Shown here piece by piece: positions 23,501 through 36,906 of a stretch of 64,000 bases of DNA; positions within the stretch are counted from its first letter, which is position 1, and every line of letters starts with the position of its first letter. Origin of the DNA: Malurus cyaneus samueli (taxonomy: Eukaryota; Chordata; Aves; Passeriformes; Maluridae); NCBI GenBank assembly GCA_009741485.1, contig CM019236.1:66740914-66804913 (forward strand), written 5' to 3'. The notes beneath the pieces were generated by a model, which made no database searches, had not been told where the DNA came from, and worked only from the letters and a program-made list of their open reading frames with translations. The position numbers and the translations under genes are program-made.

Positions 23501-25768
23501 TGGCGAGTTTTTTTGGTTGGTTTTTGGCTGAGGTTTTTGGGGATTTCCTCTGTATTTTCTTTTAGAGGCCAGGGAAGGAGATAGGGGAAGAAAAGAATGG
23601 ATTAATGTAGAGTGTCCCTTAGAAAATATGCACTGGCCAAACCTGTTTAGCCTTTATTTAAACAGCTTCAATAGGTGACAAGCATCCCCTTAATCAACCA
23701 TATCACATTCTTTTAAGTGTCTGCCAACGCCTTGTCTTGGCCAGTGTATTTTATTTGGAGCTTGTAATATGAATCTATGTTTTAAAATGCCTGCTGTAAC
23801 AGTCTTCTCCACTCCTGCTTTGCTGAGCATGGAACATTCACTGTCCAACCTCTCTCCAACCTGTGTGAGTCAGAAAGGCCAGTAACCCTTTAGCTAAACT
23901 CCAGGGTGGCATCCTGGTCAGCATCTGCAAAGTTAGGCTGTGCTCTCCCAAATGACCAATGGATAAAGCTCTGAAAGACTTCATGGGGAGCAGTTGTCAC
24001 CCACTTCGGACAAAAGTTAATTTTAGCACTTTTCTTAATCTGACTGCCCAAATTATTTTGATGGAAATGAAATAACAAGCTTACCATGTAGTGTTGCTCC
24101 ACATGAAATACATTTTGTTAATTTATGTTGCTGGCCATATTATTTTCTGTCCCTTATTCAGTCACTATATTATGCAGATTTAGTACTTTAGAAATGACAA
24201 GAATGATCCAGAAAGTTAAGGAAGGAATACTTTTTTGTCTTGACCCAAACTAAAGAATCTAAATTTGAATGCTGTGTTAATCATAGATATTAGGCAGCAT
24301 TTAGTACAGAAGTCAGAATATGTTTACTACCAGTTTATGACAAATTTATTTTCACACCACTTCCAAATATGCTCTAAACCCATTTGGTTTTGTTATTTTT
24401 CTTTTAAGAAAATATAGAGGATATTATGACATTTCTGCTGCAAGTTTTACTACTTGTTTAGAAAAAGTCAGCCCCATCTAGAGATGAAGTCACTGGGATA
24501 TAGAGGTGTATCAGTTTGACATGATGCCTGAAAATTTAATCATACAAATTCCACTAACGAATGAGGACCACTGTTGCTAAATGTAGAGGGGAACAGAATC
24601 AATTTTACCTCCCCGTTTTTTATGTTCCCTGGAAAAGAATATTTTTACAAATAAGAGATTATCTTTCCTTTTAGTCCTCACGGAAAATAAAGAAAATTAT
24701 TTGTCCAGCAACTGAATTTGTTCAGCAAGCATCTATATTTTATTTTCAGGTTGCAAAACTGAGATATTGTCAAGAACTCATCAAGATACAATCAGATTCC
24801 TGAAACCTTTGTCTGAAAAGCTAACCTTCATACATGTTTAACAGTCTAATTTTTTTAAAATTGCTGATGAATTGCAGATTTTTTTGCTGGTACAAAGATG
24901 ATTTTCTCTTTAAAATTTCTGACAGATTTTGTTGCCAAAATCTTGGTAGCTGGGATTTGGCAAGTGAATTCTGCCCTGATGTTCCTTCTCTTGGAAGATT
25001 AAAGTACCTTTAGTTTACTACAAAACTAATGAGCATTGTGAGGTCTCTGTAACTTTTAAGATGATCAGGCTTTTTTTAACAAGACTTTGCTGCCTTTGAT
25101 TGGCAAAGCCTAACAAGAGAAATCAATACAATAAAGACTAAACCTGCAAATGCTTTCACGTCATTAAGAAAACTTCAGGCAAACAAGCATTTGTGGTATT
25201 CAAATTTCCATTAGTCACCTAGACCGGAAAATCTGACATGATTGTCAATTAGTGGGATGGGACATTCAGCGTATTTAATCAAGAAACCACAGTGCAGCGT
25301 GAGGCTTCTTAGTTAAAACAAATATCTCATACAAAATTGTTTTGACATTTCTTGTGTTTATTTAAGATCAGTCATCATTCAGGTACTGAAAAGTTATAAA
25401 ACTGAAATCATACAGACTTTACTAAAAGTATGTCCTACCCTTCCTTTTCAAGCTTCATCCCTTTTGGCAAGCTTATACATTGCTGAAAGTTAATGATGAG
25501 CTAATACCTGTTTGAGATGTCTGTTTAAAATACACAGAGGACACTGAGTATCTCCCTGTTGCTGCAGCATACAAGCTTTCTGTCATTCTTTTGCTCTGCT
25601 TAATGGTTTGATGCTTTCCAAACTGAGTCAAAGTGGGTGCTTCTGCCTTTCTGTGCCAGGATTACACTGCCAGCGTTCAGGAAACTTGTGTCAGAGTGTA
25701 CCTTCTACAAGCAGGGCTCAAAGGCCAGTGTATTTTGAATTGCAACAAAGTTTTTGTTTGCTTGACTT
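20572..25768. other. Unique sequence, no confident gene
   Basis: I see no CR1 or LTR. Contents are an AT-rich patch at 21480-21600, a 123-codon ATG-started open frame on the minus strand at 21056-21427 with hydrophilic composition, and a 13-bp repeat present three times at 22988-23038. The rest is AT-rich DNA with short chance frames. Confidence 0.45.
22988..23038. repeat. 13-bp tandem repeat
   Basis: The unit tcatacacttcta occurs twice head to tail (22988-23000 and 23001-23013) and once more with one change (23026-23038). Confidence 0.85.
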
Positions 25769-25769
25769 C

Positions 25770-25802
25770 TTTTTTTTTTTTTTTTTTTATTTTTTTTTTT
25801 TT
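25770..25802. repeat. Poly-T tract
   Basis: A T run of about 33 bases with a single A near its middle. Frames through it read as poly-F and are not coding evidence. Confidence 0.95.
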
Positions 25803-28419
25803 AAGGAGTTTGTCGGAATTTTGGCAGGTTACAGTCCCTGCTTTATGCCTGCAAGTGGTTTGTACGGAAGTGCAAGGAATGTGTTGGCTAGAAAATGTGA
25901 TTGGTCCTAGTCCTGTCCCTTTGCTCTGGAGTAATGGTGACTCAAGATTAAGCAGCTCCAGTTTTCAAAGGGCTGTTAATCCCTGATTTAGGCAGATTTT
26001 CGGTTCTACTGCCTATATCAGTGTGCCTCCACTTTTCTTGATTAGGGTTTTTTTCCTGGTTGCCTCTATTTTTACCAGCAAAGGCCATATTCATGCGCCA
26101 TGTAGAGTCAGGGTAGCATTATCCATGAGAAAATGCTGGAACATTAAAACAGGTGCTGTGCTTTTCCAGATGCAGTCTGTCCTGGTTTGTGTTCTGGTTG
26201 GCTTTGCTGCTGGGCAAATAAAGCTCAGATAGGACATGCATGTTTCGCTAGGAGGCCGAATGTATTCAGTATGAAGTTCAGGGATCAGGATAAAGGACAG
26301 TCTGATCTTGTAGAACTGCATCAAGATTAAGGTTGTTGGACTTTGCTGTGCTTGAGCCCATGCCATGGCCAGGAGCTGATGGCTGCCCTTCCCCAGGATG
26401 GAGGCACAGCAATGTCACTGGACACTGGCCATTAGTGAGAGGCAAGACAAGTCCATTGAATGCCTGGACTTTAGCAGTGGTAGGTCTCCCCAGAATTCAA
26501 GAAGGAAACTCTTCTGAGAGCAAGGTGCTGGTGACTTCTGGGTGAAGTGGTCCCTCCTGTCCATGCTCAGATGTGGTGAAAAGGGGACCTTCAATCAGTG
26601 AGACTCCTGGGCTGCTTGGTATGGCTGACATCACCTCTCAAGCTGACAGGCCTCCCCTTAAATTCTTTAAAAATCACATGACTCCTGTTCCTGCCATTCA
26701 TAGCCAGGAATTTGGTTTTGGTTAACTTGGCAGACATCCATCCCCAAGGAATAATGCAAAACTAACCACTTTTGGTGCATGGATATCTTGCTTTTATGAA
26801 AAGTACTAAATCTAAGGAAGAAGCTTCTATCACAAAAAGAACCCCTAAGTGTCCAATTTTCTGCCAACCTGTTCTGCCTTCATTGGGATTTGAAAATGGA
26901 CACCTGGAATCCTGGAAAGAATCTCATGAATTGTGAGATCCAGAGCGAGACAGCGACATGCCTGGTTTGGTGAGCTCTAGGAGTCCCAGCTGATACACAT
27001 CTTTGAGGAAAACTGTGTCACTGCCTTGGAACTGTGAGGGCAAGAATAGTTAATTGTGCCAGATTTTCACCAACAAACTACTCCACTCAAAAGCACATGA
27101 CGATGATTGTAAAACATTTTGCAAAGGCCAAGACCAAATGAAACTGACTTTCTCTCAATTCTGAAATTGTCTCAAGCATGTTCAGGGAATAGATATTTTA
27201 ATGTAATTCCTTTAGCATATACCAAAAGGAGACATTTAATGTATTGTGATGCTGCTGACATTTTTGGCAAAAAACAACTGGGTGATTTTTTTTTATTGTT
27301 TTGGTAGTTGTGTTCATTTTTTTTTGTTGTTTTGTTGGTTTATTTTTTATATTAGCCAGTGACTCAACACAGCTACAATGAAAATATATTGGCCAATGTC
27401 TTCATATTACATCTGAAATACAGCACCGAGCTAATCACCCATCTTCAGCAGTAGAGTGTGCAAATTATCTGTCAGTTTGCATAGTTCAATGACTCCAAAT
27501 AATTTTGCTGGTATCCTGAAAATAGGGGTTTATGCAACAGCTCTTCAAAAACAAATGAAATCAGTATATATGATGTAATTACTCTCTGTGCCTCAAAGGT
27601 GGTGAAGTTTTGTTCTTTCACTTCTTTTAAAGATCATATGGTCTAGCAGACCATTTAAGAGTGAAGTATGTTCTGAGTGCAGCTGGTTTTTGCCCTCATG
27701 CCAGCTTTTCCCTTGACCTCTACCAAGCTTTGCAAGATCTGTCCCATCAGTTGGGAGATGCCCTGTCTCTTCCTCAAGAAGACACTTGTTTATTTACTGT
27801 GCTGTGATGTGTGTGTCTCCTTCCTCCTTTGTTTCTTCAGCCTCCTAAGACACTTCTGCAAGCACCTGGCTTAACTTTACTATGGTTGGAACATGATCAC
27901 CTCTGCTTCCAGTGAAAATAATTTTGTACTAGAGTATCTTCCTAGATCTGTGAGTGAAGGTGAAAGTTGGTATATTCCTGGATGAAAAGAAAGTCCTGCG
28001 CTTTTACACTGAATTCTTAATTAACTCCTTGGAGACATTGCTCAAGGAGGAATGCTGAATGTGATGATACTGCATAGAGGATGGGAGCAGCTATTACCTC
28101 TGGCCTTAAATGTTATCAAGTAGTATTGGCCACCAGAGATTTCTCTTCCATAACAAGTGATCATCCTCCTTTAATTTCATTCCTATTCCTTCCCATGAGT
28201 TACATAACCTGGTGTCCAAACATCAAGAAAATCTGTAAAATTTCCTAATAAAACTTGCTTTTTGGGAAATTGTGGGGAGTTGTGAGCATTCCTTGTGAAC
28301 TCCAGAGGGGAGATATTGGTATGTCTGTAATTTGCACCTACTTTTGAAAACATATGGAGGATGAGTAAAGCACTGGAAGGCTGAAATTAAGGGAAAAACA
28401 TGCTATCATATTTTGATGA
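25803..28419. other. Unique AT-rich sequence, no gene seen
   Basis: A T/G-rich low-complexity patch lies at about 27288-27350. No repeat family or coding exon is recognised. Confidence 0.5.
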
Positions 28420-29270
28420 GGGAGAAAAGAGTTAGATGGCAACTGTCTCAAGCTTACTAGAAAGTTCTGAAGAAATGCTCTGCAATTACAGCAGAATTTG
28501 TAAGTAACTTGAAGAAAATAAAGAACTGAGAAAAGACCAATGAAGATTTGTGAAGAACAAATCATGTCTAAACAATTTAATTTCTGCCTTTGAAAACATG
28601 GAAGGCCTTCTTGGCAGATAGAAACAGCTGATGCTATGCTTTCTAGTTTTAGCATAAAATTGTTGTGTTGTTTCATCTGAGGCTTTTTTGGTAAGGAAGC
28701 CTGTTGAGGTGTGTGTACTGAAGGCTCAGTGCACTCCTGCTCGGAAAGCTGTTGCCAGAACTCAGTTGCTTAAAGTCAGGGAACATGACCTCTGCGTGGC
28801 ACTCATCAACAGTTTGTGTTAATGATGGGATGATGAAATATGAGCACAGTCATTAAATTTAGAGGTGATATTAGGCTGAAAAAAATAAGAACTTATAGAT
28901 AGGCTAAACTTTAAAATTGGCCTTGACAAGCTGGTGAATATGAGTCAACAAGGACAAGTGCAGAGCATTGCATCTTAGAGGGAAACATCATCTTTTCAAA
29001 TGGAAAGCAGACTTCAAGGAGAATTCAGACTGTGGGAAAATATAATTCTAAAGCACAGAATGAAAAGCAACTAAGTTAGCAACATTTTGGCAAAAGGGAA
29101 TGATTGTGGTCCACGGGTAGTATGAGATACTAGTGCTGTTCATGTGAGAAAGTAAGCACTTCTATAGGAGTGAAATTAGAAGATGAGCTGTGTGACTAAG
29201 GTGAAATAACTTTTCTTCATCATTCAGTGCCACAAGGTAGTATGGCCGTACCGTATTTCAGGCAACATTA
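28420..29270 (+). mobile_element. Old CR1 LINE ORF2 relic, plus strand
   Basis: This stretch follows the order of the reverse-transcriptase to C-terminal region of an old CR1 subfamily. It has gaagaacaaatcatgtctaa, ctagttttagcataaaattg, a gttaatgatgggatgatg…attaaatttagaggtgatat block, aacaaggacaagtgcagagc and gtgactaaggtgaaataact followed by cattcagtgccacaa. Divergence is heavy and no frame stays open, so it is an ancient dead insertion. Its subfamily looks older than the CR1 tails at 13.9, 33.3 and 37.5 kb. Family assignment is by recall, and the ends are approximate. Confidence 0.7.
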
Positions 29271-32200
29271 ATGAAAGAAATGGTCAAAGATACAGAATAA
29301 AATTTCTCCAAGTGGGAGATAATTATTGTTTAGGTGTTAGTCTAATAAGGGAAAAGAAGCCTTCTAATGCACAAAAAAAAGCTGCAAAAGCCAGTCAGTC
29401 TGTTCTCCCATACAACCAAGAAATGCATCAGGATGCAATGAGTTTACCTTGCAAAAAGAGACCTTTAACTATTAGCTTAGGTTTTTCATTAGGGATAAGG
29501 AAAAGCTGCGGAGCACTACCTTAGCCTGAAGGGTGGAAGCTGGCCCTCATCAGCTTTCTTCTCATCTCCTGCTCTGTGGCACTGACTAGTCATCAGGAAG
29601 ATTTTAACCAAATGTTCAAACTAGCTTGCAAGCCTCAGTGTAGGAATGCTTAACTAGGGGTGGAGCAGCTGGGAGACTCACATAAAATGAGCCTAGACTT
29701 TAGGTATGAATGTCTTATTTTAAACCTTTTCTGTTCTGCTCACTTGTCAAATAGGCATTTTATCTCTTTTTGTGGTTTTCACAAAATCACAGGTACTCAA
29801 GCAGTGGTGTGTAGCTGGTAGTCAAACTCAACTCGACATTTTTGAATTAGAGTGCACAGCAGAAAAAATACCATGATCTTGGATGCTAAAGTACACAAAA
29901 CTGTTGTATTAAGCACCGACAGATTGGCAAGGGCAGCCCTTTTGTATAATGATTGTCCCTTTCAAAAATAATATGCTTTCATTTAGCAGTAAGTGAAAAA
30001 CAAATAGACCTTAATTTAACACATATTTGTTTATTTTAGGTCAGTCATCCATATGCAGATGATTCAACTATTGATTGAACTGTTTCAGTATCTTAGTGGC
30101 AAGGCTCTTTTCAATTTTCAAATTGTATCTCTTTGTCTTTCACAGCACAAACAATGGGAATGGAAAATCGCTCAAGCTGTAATTATGAACATAGCTATTT
30201 TCTCCGCTTTATTCATCTCCCTAATAATTCTGAGTGTTTGCTGTGTCTGAGATGAATAGATGAATGTGCACTAGTTACACTGGAAAGAAACAGGACTTTG
30301 TTGTTTATATAAGCATACATTTTTCTCAAGGTAATCCTTTTGTAGCAGACTAATATGCAGATAATGAGATTTTTCTTCATATAGGGAGATGTATATATGA
30401 AGGCAAAAACACTGCAGAAATTTAAAAAAAAAGTTACTGTAGAGAATGCAAACAATAACAGTGCAAAAGCTGACACCTCAGGGGTGCTGCTTCCTATCAG
30501 TGCTATCCTCACTGCACATAAAAAGCCCTGGGAATTTGACATTCATGCTTCTTACTGGCAGGAGAAGTGCTTTCCTAAAGGATCATGGCTCACAACAAGT
30601 CTTATTTTCTGAAATGCACTCATGCAAAAATCTTGGCAGATAAAAAATAACAGTAGAGAATCCACGTTGAAAAAAACACCATTATCCTTTGTGTGTCTAT
30701 GTGCTTGAAACAATAAGAACTAAAACCCGGTTGTGTGAGTTGACCTAAACTATCAAAGATTTATAGAAAAAAGATGCATCTTATGAGGCTGATTTCGAGA
30801 TTTCCAGAAACAAATATGATATTCCAGATACAAATATGTATGCATCTACAGAAAATCTTGCCTTCCATAGAAATTAACTTCTAACTTCATCAAATATGGG
30901 ATATTTTCAAATATTTATTTTGCTCTGTAGCACTTTTATGTAAGAGTTGCACACCTGTCTTTCAGGTTTTAATGCTATGGTATCAAGACAAACTGCTTTG
31001 GGTTCATCAGCACTCTTATTATACTCTAATATTTCAATATTAGTCTATTTTAATGTATTAATAATACATTAAATATAATTGGGATTGTTAGAAAAAAGCT
31101 TAAATTTGCTTCAGCATTCTTCTACAAAGTTGTAGCACTTACAGTGACTGTTTAAAATTGATGCACTCTATTCTGAGACCTTTTAAGTTTTCCAAATTGT
31201 ACAATTTAGGAAGATCAGAACTGCTATTTTTTATGCTCCTTTCCTTCATCAGAAAATGCTGAAAATATAAAGAATAAGAATATAAAGAAAGTTTTGTGGT
31301 TTTACAACTAAAAATCTGAAATTTTTAGTTTTACAACTAAAAATTACAACTACATTGGGAAGTAGTGTGATGAGGTTATTTTCCTCAGTCCTACACACCA
31401 GCCTGTTTTAATGTAATCATTATAGTAAAAAAAGTACTTTCAGAACTGAGATGGTATCTACAAAACCATTGCAGTTTAAAGAAAGTGTAGTATATTAGGT
31501 TGCTTTCTATTGTGCTTCTTCTCGTGTAAGCTTTAACATCTATGCTTGTCATTGTGCTTGCAGAAACACTGATGACAGTTTTTAAGATTTTATTATGTCA
31601 TATCATTTTATTTCAGGACTGGAAAATTTTCCAAATTAAAGCACAACAAAATTATTATTACAGTGGAATATTATACAAAATGATACGTGTTAATAGCCCT
31701 GCAACTTGGGATTTCCACTGATTTAATAACATCAGTTTTTCAGCTGACTTAATCTTGTTCACAAAACAGTTCATATACACAAATATGCAGAGTGAGGGCA
31801 GCTGTCCGTCTTTCCCTAAAAATGTATAGATATCTGTGTTATAAATATAATCCTCTTGTCCCTGACTTAGCTTCCGAGTTCAGTAGCACTGAGTTTTAAA
31901 GGTTAATAATACATTTTATGAGCAAATATCTCTGTTAGTACCTTAAAATTTGCTTTTCATTGGTGGATAGGCATGATTTTGCTTCTTCTCTTTGAAGATT
32001 CCCAGAGCTGTGGACATCCTTTCCCATCCCACTGTCCTAAACAATGCATCAGTGCTGCAGCAGCCATTGAGCTGTATCAGAAGAGAGGATTGGTCCACCC
32101 CATCTGCAAGGAGAGCTGTTTCCGTGTACTCTCCTGAGAAGATTAGTTCAGTGCTGTGAAATCAAAATGTGTTGAGAGACTGTTCCCAAGCAAACAGCTG

Positions 32201-33269
32201 CTATGTTAGATTTTCAATCAAGGGATTGATGAGAATTACTCTGGGCTGCTTTTTTTCCACTATGCCCTGGAGATAAGAATTCTTGTCTTTCTGCTAGTTA
32301 TATTTTAACCTACCTATTGGCGTTCCTATTTGAGAAGCTGAACATAGCAGACTGTGGAAAAGACTAAAGTTACTTGCAGGGCTACTGCTTCACAGACACT
32401 TTTAACCCCATCCCCCCACTGATGACTATAATAATTTAATTCATGTAGCTGCTTTATGCAATGCAGAGAAATTAATTAAAAGACATTTTGGCTGCTTTAC
32501 TGACTTAAAGTGGACCCTTTCTGTGGAGTCACATATGCACAGTGGAAGTCAGCGTGGAACTTTGTAAACTCTGTAAATCCCGGCTAGTGGCAGTGTTAGC
32601 TGGTGCTGAGAAACTATTTTTAGACTTTCAGCATTTAGGCAATTGAAGATTTTCCCTCTTTTAGCTAATGAACTCTCCATTGTATAACTCAGCTGGTGGT
32701 CAGTTTGTGCAAGGGACAGGGAGTGCAGAGGACCCCATGGTGCACTCTGGCAGAGCCAAAATGCTGCTCCAGGTTAAGGGCTTTATTGGGCACACAAAGA
32801 AAGAATTGCAGTATCTGTGTAGGTGAAGAGTTCATTAAGCAGCACTGAAAGAGTTGGAACACTCATTCGTGTTTACTTATGAGTTTGAAAATACATTATT
32901 GTCACTAATTCTCTATGTACAATCTGTTACAAGGCCTCTCAGTGTGCTAACTCAGGAATACAATGAGCATCTAGAGAAACCAGTCCTGTCTCCAACAGTG
33001 AATGTCATTATTTGGACAAGGTACCACCTCTGAGAAAGAGAGCTGGATTTAAAGTCGCAACATTCAAAATAGCCACAACCTCGATGCCTTCAAATTTCCA
33101 GCACAAATGGTAGGCTAGTGTGAGAGACAACAGGCAGGACTCAAACACTTGGCACCAAAATCCAGAATCTGTTGTTCCACTCTACAGTGGGTCGAGGAGT
33201 GTGAACCAACAAGCACCTAACAAGATAAGGCCAGAAAACATGGAAGTTTTAGGGTCATTTGCTATGTGC
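29271..33269. other. Unique AT-rich sequence, no gene seen
   Basis: Nothing is recognised except a 16-bp direct repeat with an inverted copy of its core at 31300-31344. Open frames are short. Confidence 0.5.
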
Positions 33270-33542
33270 ATCAACTACTCTTGCAATAGCACAAGAAGTA
33301 ACGGTGTAAATCAAAATGGTAAATTTAGATTAGATATACAAAAGACATTTTTTACAATGAGGCTGGTGAAACACTTGAACAGGTGGCAGATGTCTCACCC
33401 CTGGAAACACGCAAGGTCAGGTTGAATGGGGCTCTGAAAACCTGATCTATTTGAAGATGCCCCTCTCATTGCAGGGAGGCTGGACTAGATTGCCTTTAAA
33501 TGTATGATTTAAACTATTGTATGATTCAAACTATTGTATGAG
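33270..33542 (+). mobile_element. CR1 LINE 3' end, plus strand
   Basis: Contains gtaaatttagattagatata, acaatgaggctggtgaaac, cttgaacaggtggcagatg, ggaaacacgcaaggtcaggt and ctcattgcagggaggctgga. It ends in a short tail of tgtatgattcaaacta repeats. This matches the consensus order of a CR1 3' end in a 5'-truncated plus-strand copy. Confidence 0.9.
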
Positions 33543-36311
33543 TCTGGGATATTCTATGCACATTCTCAGTTTTCTCATTTGCATAGCCTTTAACTCCCAT
33601 AGTGTTCTTCACATATCTTAATTCCTAATTTCATTAGACGCTGTTCTTCTTCACAAACAAAAAAAATATTTTAGCAAAACAGAACACTATATCATAAAGG
33701 TTACTTCAGAAACCTGACATTCTTTAGTAGTCTAAGTGGCCTGGTTAGCTTTCCTCCTGAAAACATAAATAATCTACTTGACATAAAGGGAAGTACACAG
33801 ATATAATGATATATGGTGTATTACATTTGATATAATACTTCCTTCTGCAGTTTTTATCCAAACCAGTAATTTTTTAGCACAATATTTGGACTTTGAGGAA
33901 TGTGTGAAAGACAAACCTCACATTTCCTTGAATTCCTTTGAGGTTATTAGTAAAAGTAGTAATTAAAATTGCATCATATATTCAACTATCCTCTTCCCAA
34001 AAAATCACTTAGACAAAATCTCCTAAATCAACATTCAAAGGCCTTGATATTCTATGGACACATGGATGGAAATTTAAAAACTGGAATTGAAATAACTTAT
34101 TTTTTCAATGATCCAGTAAGATTCATTCTTAATGGAGTTCACTACATTTCAGGCAAAAAGATCTCATAGTATTGTCTTTAGACCATATACATCTTCAGCT
34201 TCTATGTAAAAGCCAAAAATACAAACTAAAACATGCAAGTTGTCCCTTGTAAGACAAAGTCAAAACTGTCACGGGGCTGGCCTGTAGAAAACTGTTTTTA
34301 CTTTAAAAGAGGAAAAATACAAGTTTCAAAAACAAGTCTTGCCTGTAAAATTAATAACAAATATAATTCTCAATGTAAAAGGTAGAGGGCTTTCAAAACA
34401 GACTTTCACACTCTTTTAAAATTTTAAATAACAATATAGATGTTTTAAGTCAAGGAGCACTGAACATAAAACCAGAAATGACCATGTAAGTTTAGTTAGT
34501 GATGAGTAAGTGTGCAAATATCATTCACCAATCAGTATATATGTCAAAAATAAGCATGAATCAGATACATGAAACGTGAAATATTGACAAGGAAACCATT
34601 CCTCTGAGGTATAAGTTTTTGACAGAAAATAAAAGTGCCACAGTAAATCCGGATTCAAAAACTCATCACTTTTAAAATGAGAATGCTGAGGAGAACATCT
34701 AAGTCCAGGTGTAGTAAGATGTTTTTCTTGATCCCTATTATTTTTTTCCTTTTATTAGTACACTTCCGAGAAGCATACTATGCTACTTAGAAAAAAATGT
34801 AGAGTATTTGTTCAAATTCTATGACTTTTAGAAAATTAAACTGCCTTACATGGCAAGCTCAGTTCTGGACAGGCAGAAATGTCATAGCACATGTTTTGCA
34901 TTTGGGTGGGGGATGTAGATCACAGGTTTGGTAATTCAGTTCTATTCTTCTGTAATTGTAACTTCTATAAATCTTTGGAAGAAAGTGGAAAGGAGCAATA
35001 CTGCATCCTACAGAGGGAGATGACTTGAAGATACGCATGCCATGCGACAACTGTCTTGCAAGACCTTTTGTTATACCAAAGTTCCAAAATACCATTACTG
35101 TATAAAGAACTTCAGAATAAGAAAGTCTGGTAAAATATCTAATTTAAAGAACACAAATTAAATTGTAAATTATGTAGATTCACGACACCTTGTAAACTGG
35201 TCGGTTTCTTAGCTGGAAGAGTGAAACCTCAAAACCAGTTTGTAAATGTTGCAAATCTTCAGTTTGCTATCTTTAAAGAAAATATGCACCTCCTTAGATG
35301 AAAGCATTTTAATTCAAAATTGTTGGAAAATAATAACAAAGTTCAAACTTCCACACAAAATTTTGGAATTTTGATTCAGTTCTGAGATGCATGGACTCTG
35401 TAAGAGGAGCTTGATTTTAACTATTGTTTTGGTTTTTCTTTTTTCTTTTTTTTCTTTCGTCTCTTTTTTTCCTTTTAGATGATTCAGTGCAGCTCGCAGT
35501 GATGAGCACCCCTCTTCTGCAAAAGCATCCTGGGTTACACAGTGAAGACTCTTGGAGTCTGCCCAGCAAGTGGAGATGGAATCTTAACTCTGCCACAGTT
35601 TTAGGATGGCAAACCTCCTTGTCCTGCCCCTGCTGCTGAGCAGTGCCTCGCTGGGCTGCACAATGGGTGGGGTGGGGACAGCTAACAGAGCAGTGACTGT
35701 GTCCCTTGCTCTATTGCTTTTCCTTAGGGAAAAGGTGGTTTGTACATGCTGCCCAGGCTTGCCTCCTGTGCTCTCCTCACTGTGCCAGTGCATGGCAGCC
35801 AGGCTATCACAACCATCCTGCAAGGATGAGAGAACAAAAGGGCAGCTTCTTGTTAGAGCACCTGAAGTCAATATTAGCTAGGAGCCTCGTGCAATGGGTG
35901 CCTTGTTTCTACATTTTCCATCAGTTACCAGACTCATCCATAGCTTTTCCTTTTTTGTTTCAATCTGTGTAGCTATTTTATAATAAGGGACATATGAGTA
36001 CAAAAAAATCCCCAAAAATAAAGCATGTAATTTCCCAGTACGTGGTTTCCCAGTAGTGATGACTTCTGGCAGTGAGTTTCACATGTCCTAATCTAAAACA
36101 AAGGCAATACAGGAAGAGAAAGTGACTCAGTCTCAAAAAGTAAACACTATCTAACCAGAGTTCTCTGCCTTTATGAGCTTGACTGAGGTGTTTGGCTGGG
36201 CTTGGACTTCTTTCATATGGGGATATATGTTGGAAAGAATAGATGTGCCTTGTGAAATAGATAAAATGGTTTGCTAAATGCTCTTTAGGTGCAAGATTTT
36301 AGAGGCATTCT
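33543..36311. other. Unique sequence, no confident gene
   Basis: AT-rich up to 35.4 kb, then a pyrimidine run ending ccttttag at about 35478, followed by a more GC-rich patch to 35.9 kb. The patch has open frames on both strands, but no clear donor site follows the acceptor-like sequence and no product is recognised. Confidence 0.45.
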
Positions 36312-36906
36312 TGTGGTTTCACTCAGCCAGTAACCAAGCCCCACACACCCCTACTTGCTCAATTCTCCACCAGAGAGATCTCACAGAGAGCTGGAGGGAT
36401 AAAAGTCTGAAAAATCATGGGTTGAAATAAAAGTAGTTTAATAGGGAAGTCAAAAGCTGCACACACAAACAAGGCAAAACAAGGAATTAATTCACCTCTT
36501 CCCATGACAGGCATGCTTAGTCATCTCCAGGTGAGCACGGCCCCATCACAGGTAATGGACACTTGAGATAAATATCATCACTCAAAATGTGATGGCTAAA
36601 AAACCCTTCCTCCTTCTTCCCCAACTTTATACGCTGACCATGATGTCACGTGCTCTGGAATATCCCTTTGGTCAGTTTGCGATACCTGTCACAGCTGTGT
36701 CTCCTCCCATCCTCCCAAGCATGCCCAAATTCCTTGCCAGTGTGACTAGTGTATGAAAAGAAGAAAAAACCTTGGTTCTGTGTAAGCTCTACAAAAGAAT
36801 ATGAAAAACATCTCTATATTATTATCCCTGTGTTCAGTCCAATCCAAAACACAAACCATACCAGTCATCGGGAAGAAAATTAACTATCCCAGCAAAAACC
36901 AACACA
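36312..36906 (-). mobile_element. Solo LTR, passerine ERVL-type, minus strand
   Basis: On the plus strand the element starts tgtggtttcactcagccagt and ends agcaaaaaccaacaca. Its reverse complement therefore begins TGTG and ends in CA, as a retroviral LTR should. Internal marks in LTR order are gaaaattaactatcccagc, the ctctatattattatccctgt region, ccctttggtcagtttgcgat, a gatgtcacgtgctctgg block, ccccaactttatacgctgac (TATA-like on the minus strand) and atcatgggttgaaataaaag. This resembles an LTR that is abundant in songbird genomes. No internal retroviral genes flank it, so it is a solo LTR. No clear target-site duplication was found. Family name left open. Confidence 0.82.

Noticed and set aside
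26170..26240. tgtcctggtttgtgttctgg as a possible LTR start
   Set aside because: Only the first dozen bases resemble the songbird LTR edge; the following sequence does not continue the match.
35440..35600. Pyrimidine tract and AG at 35478 as a possible exon start
   Set aside because: No convincing donor follows, and the downstream patch is open on both strands.
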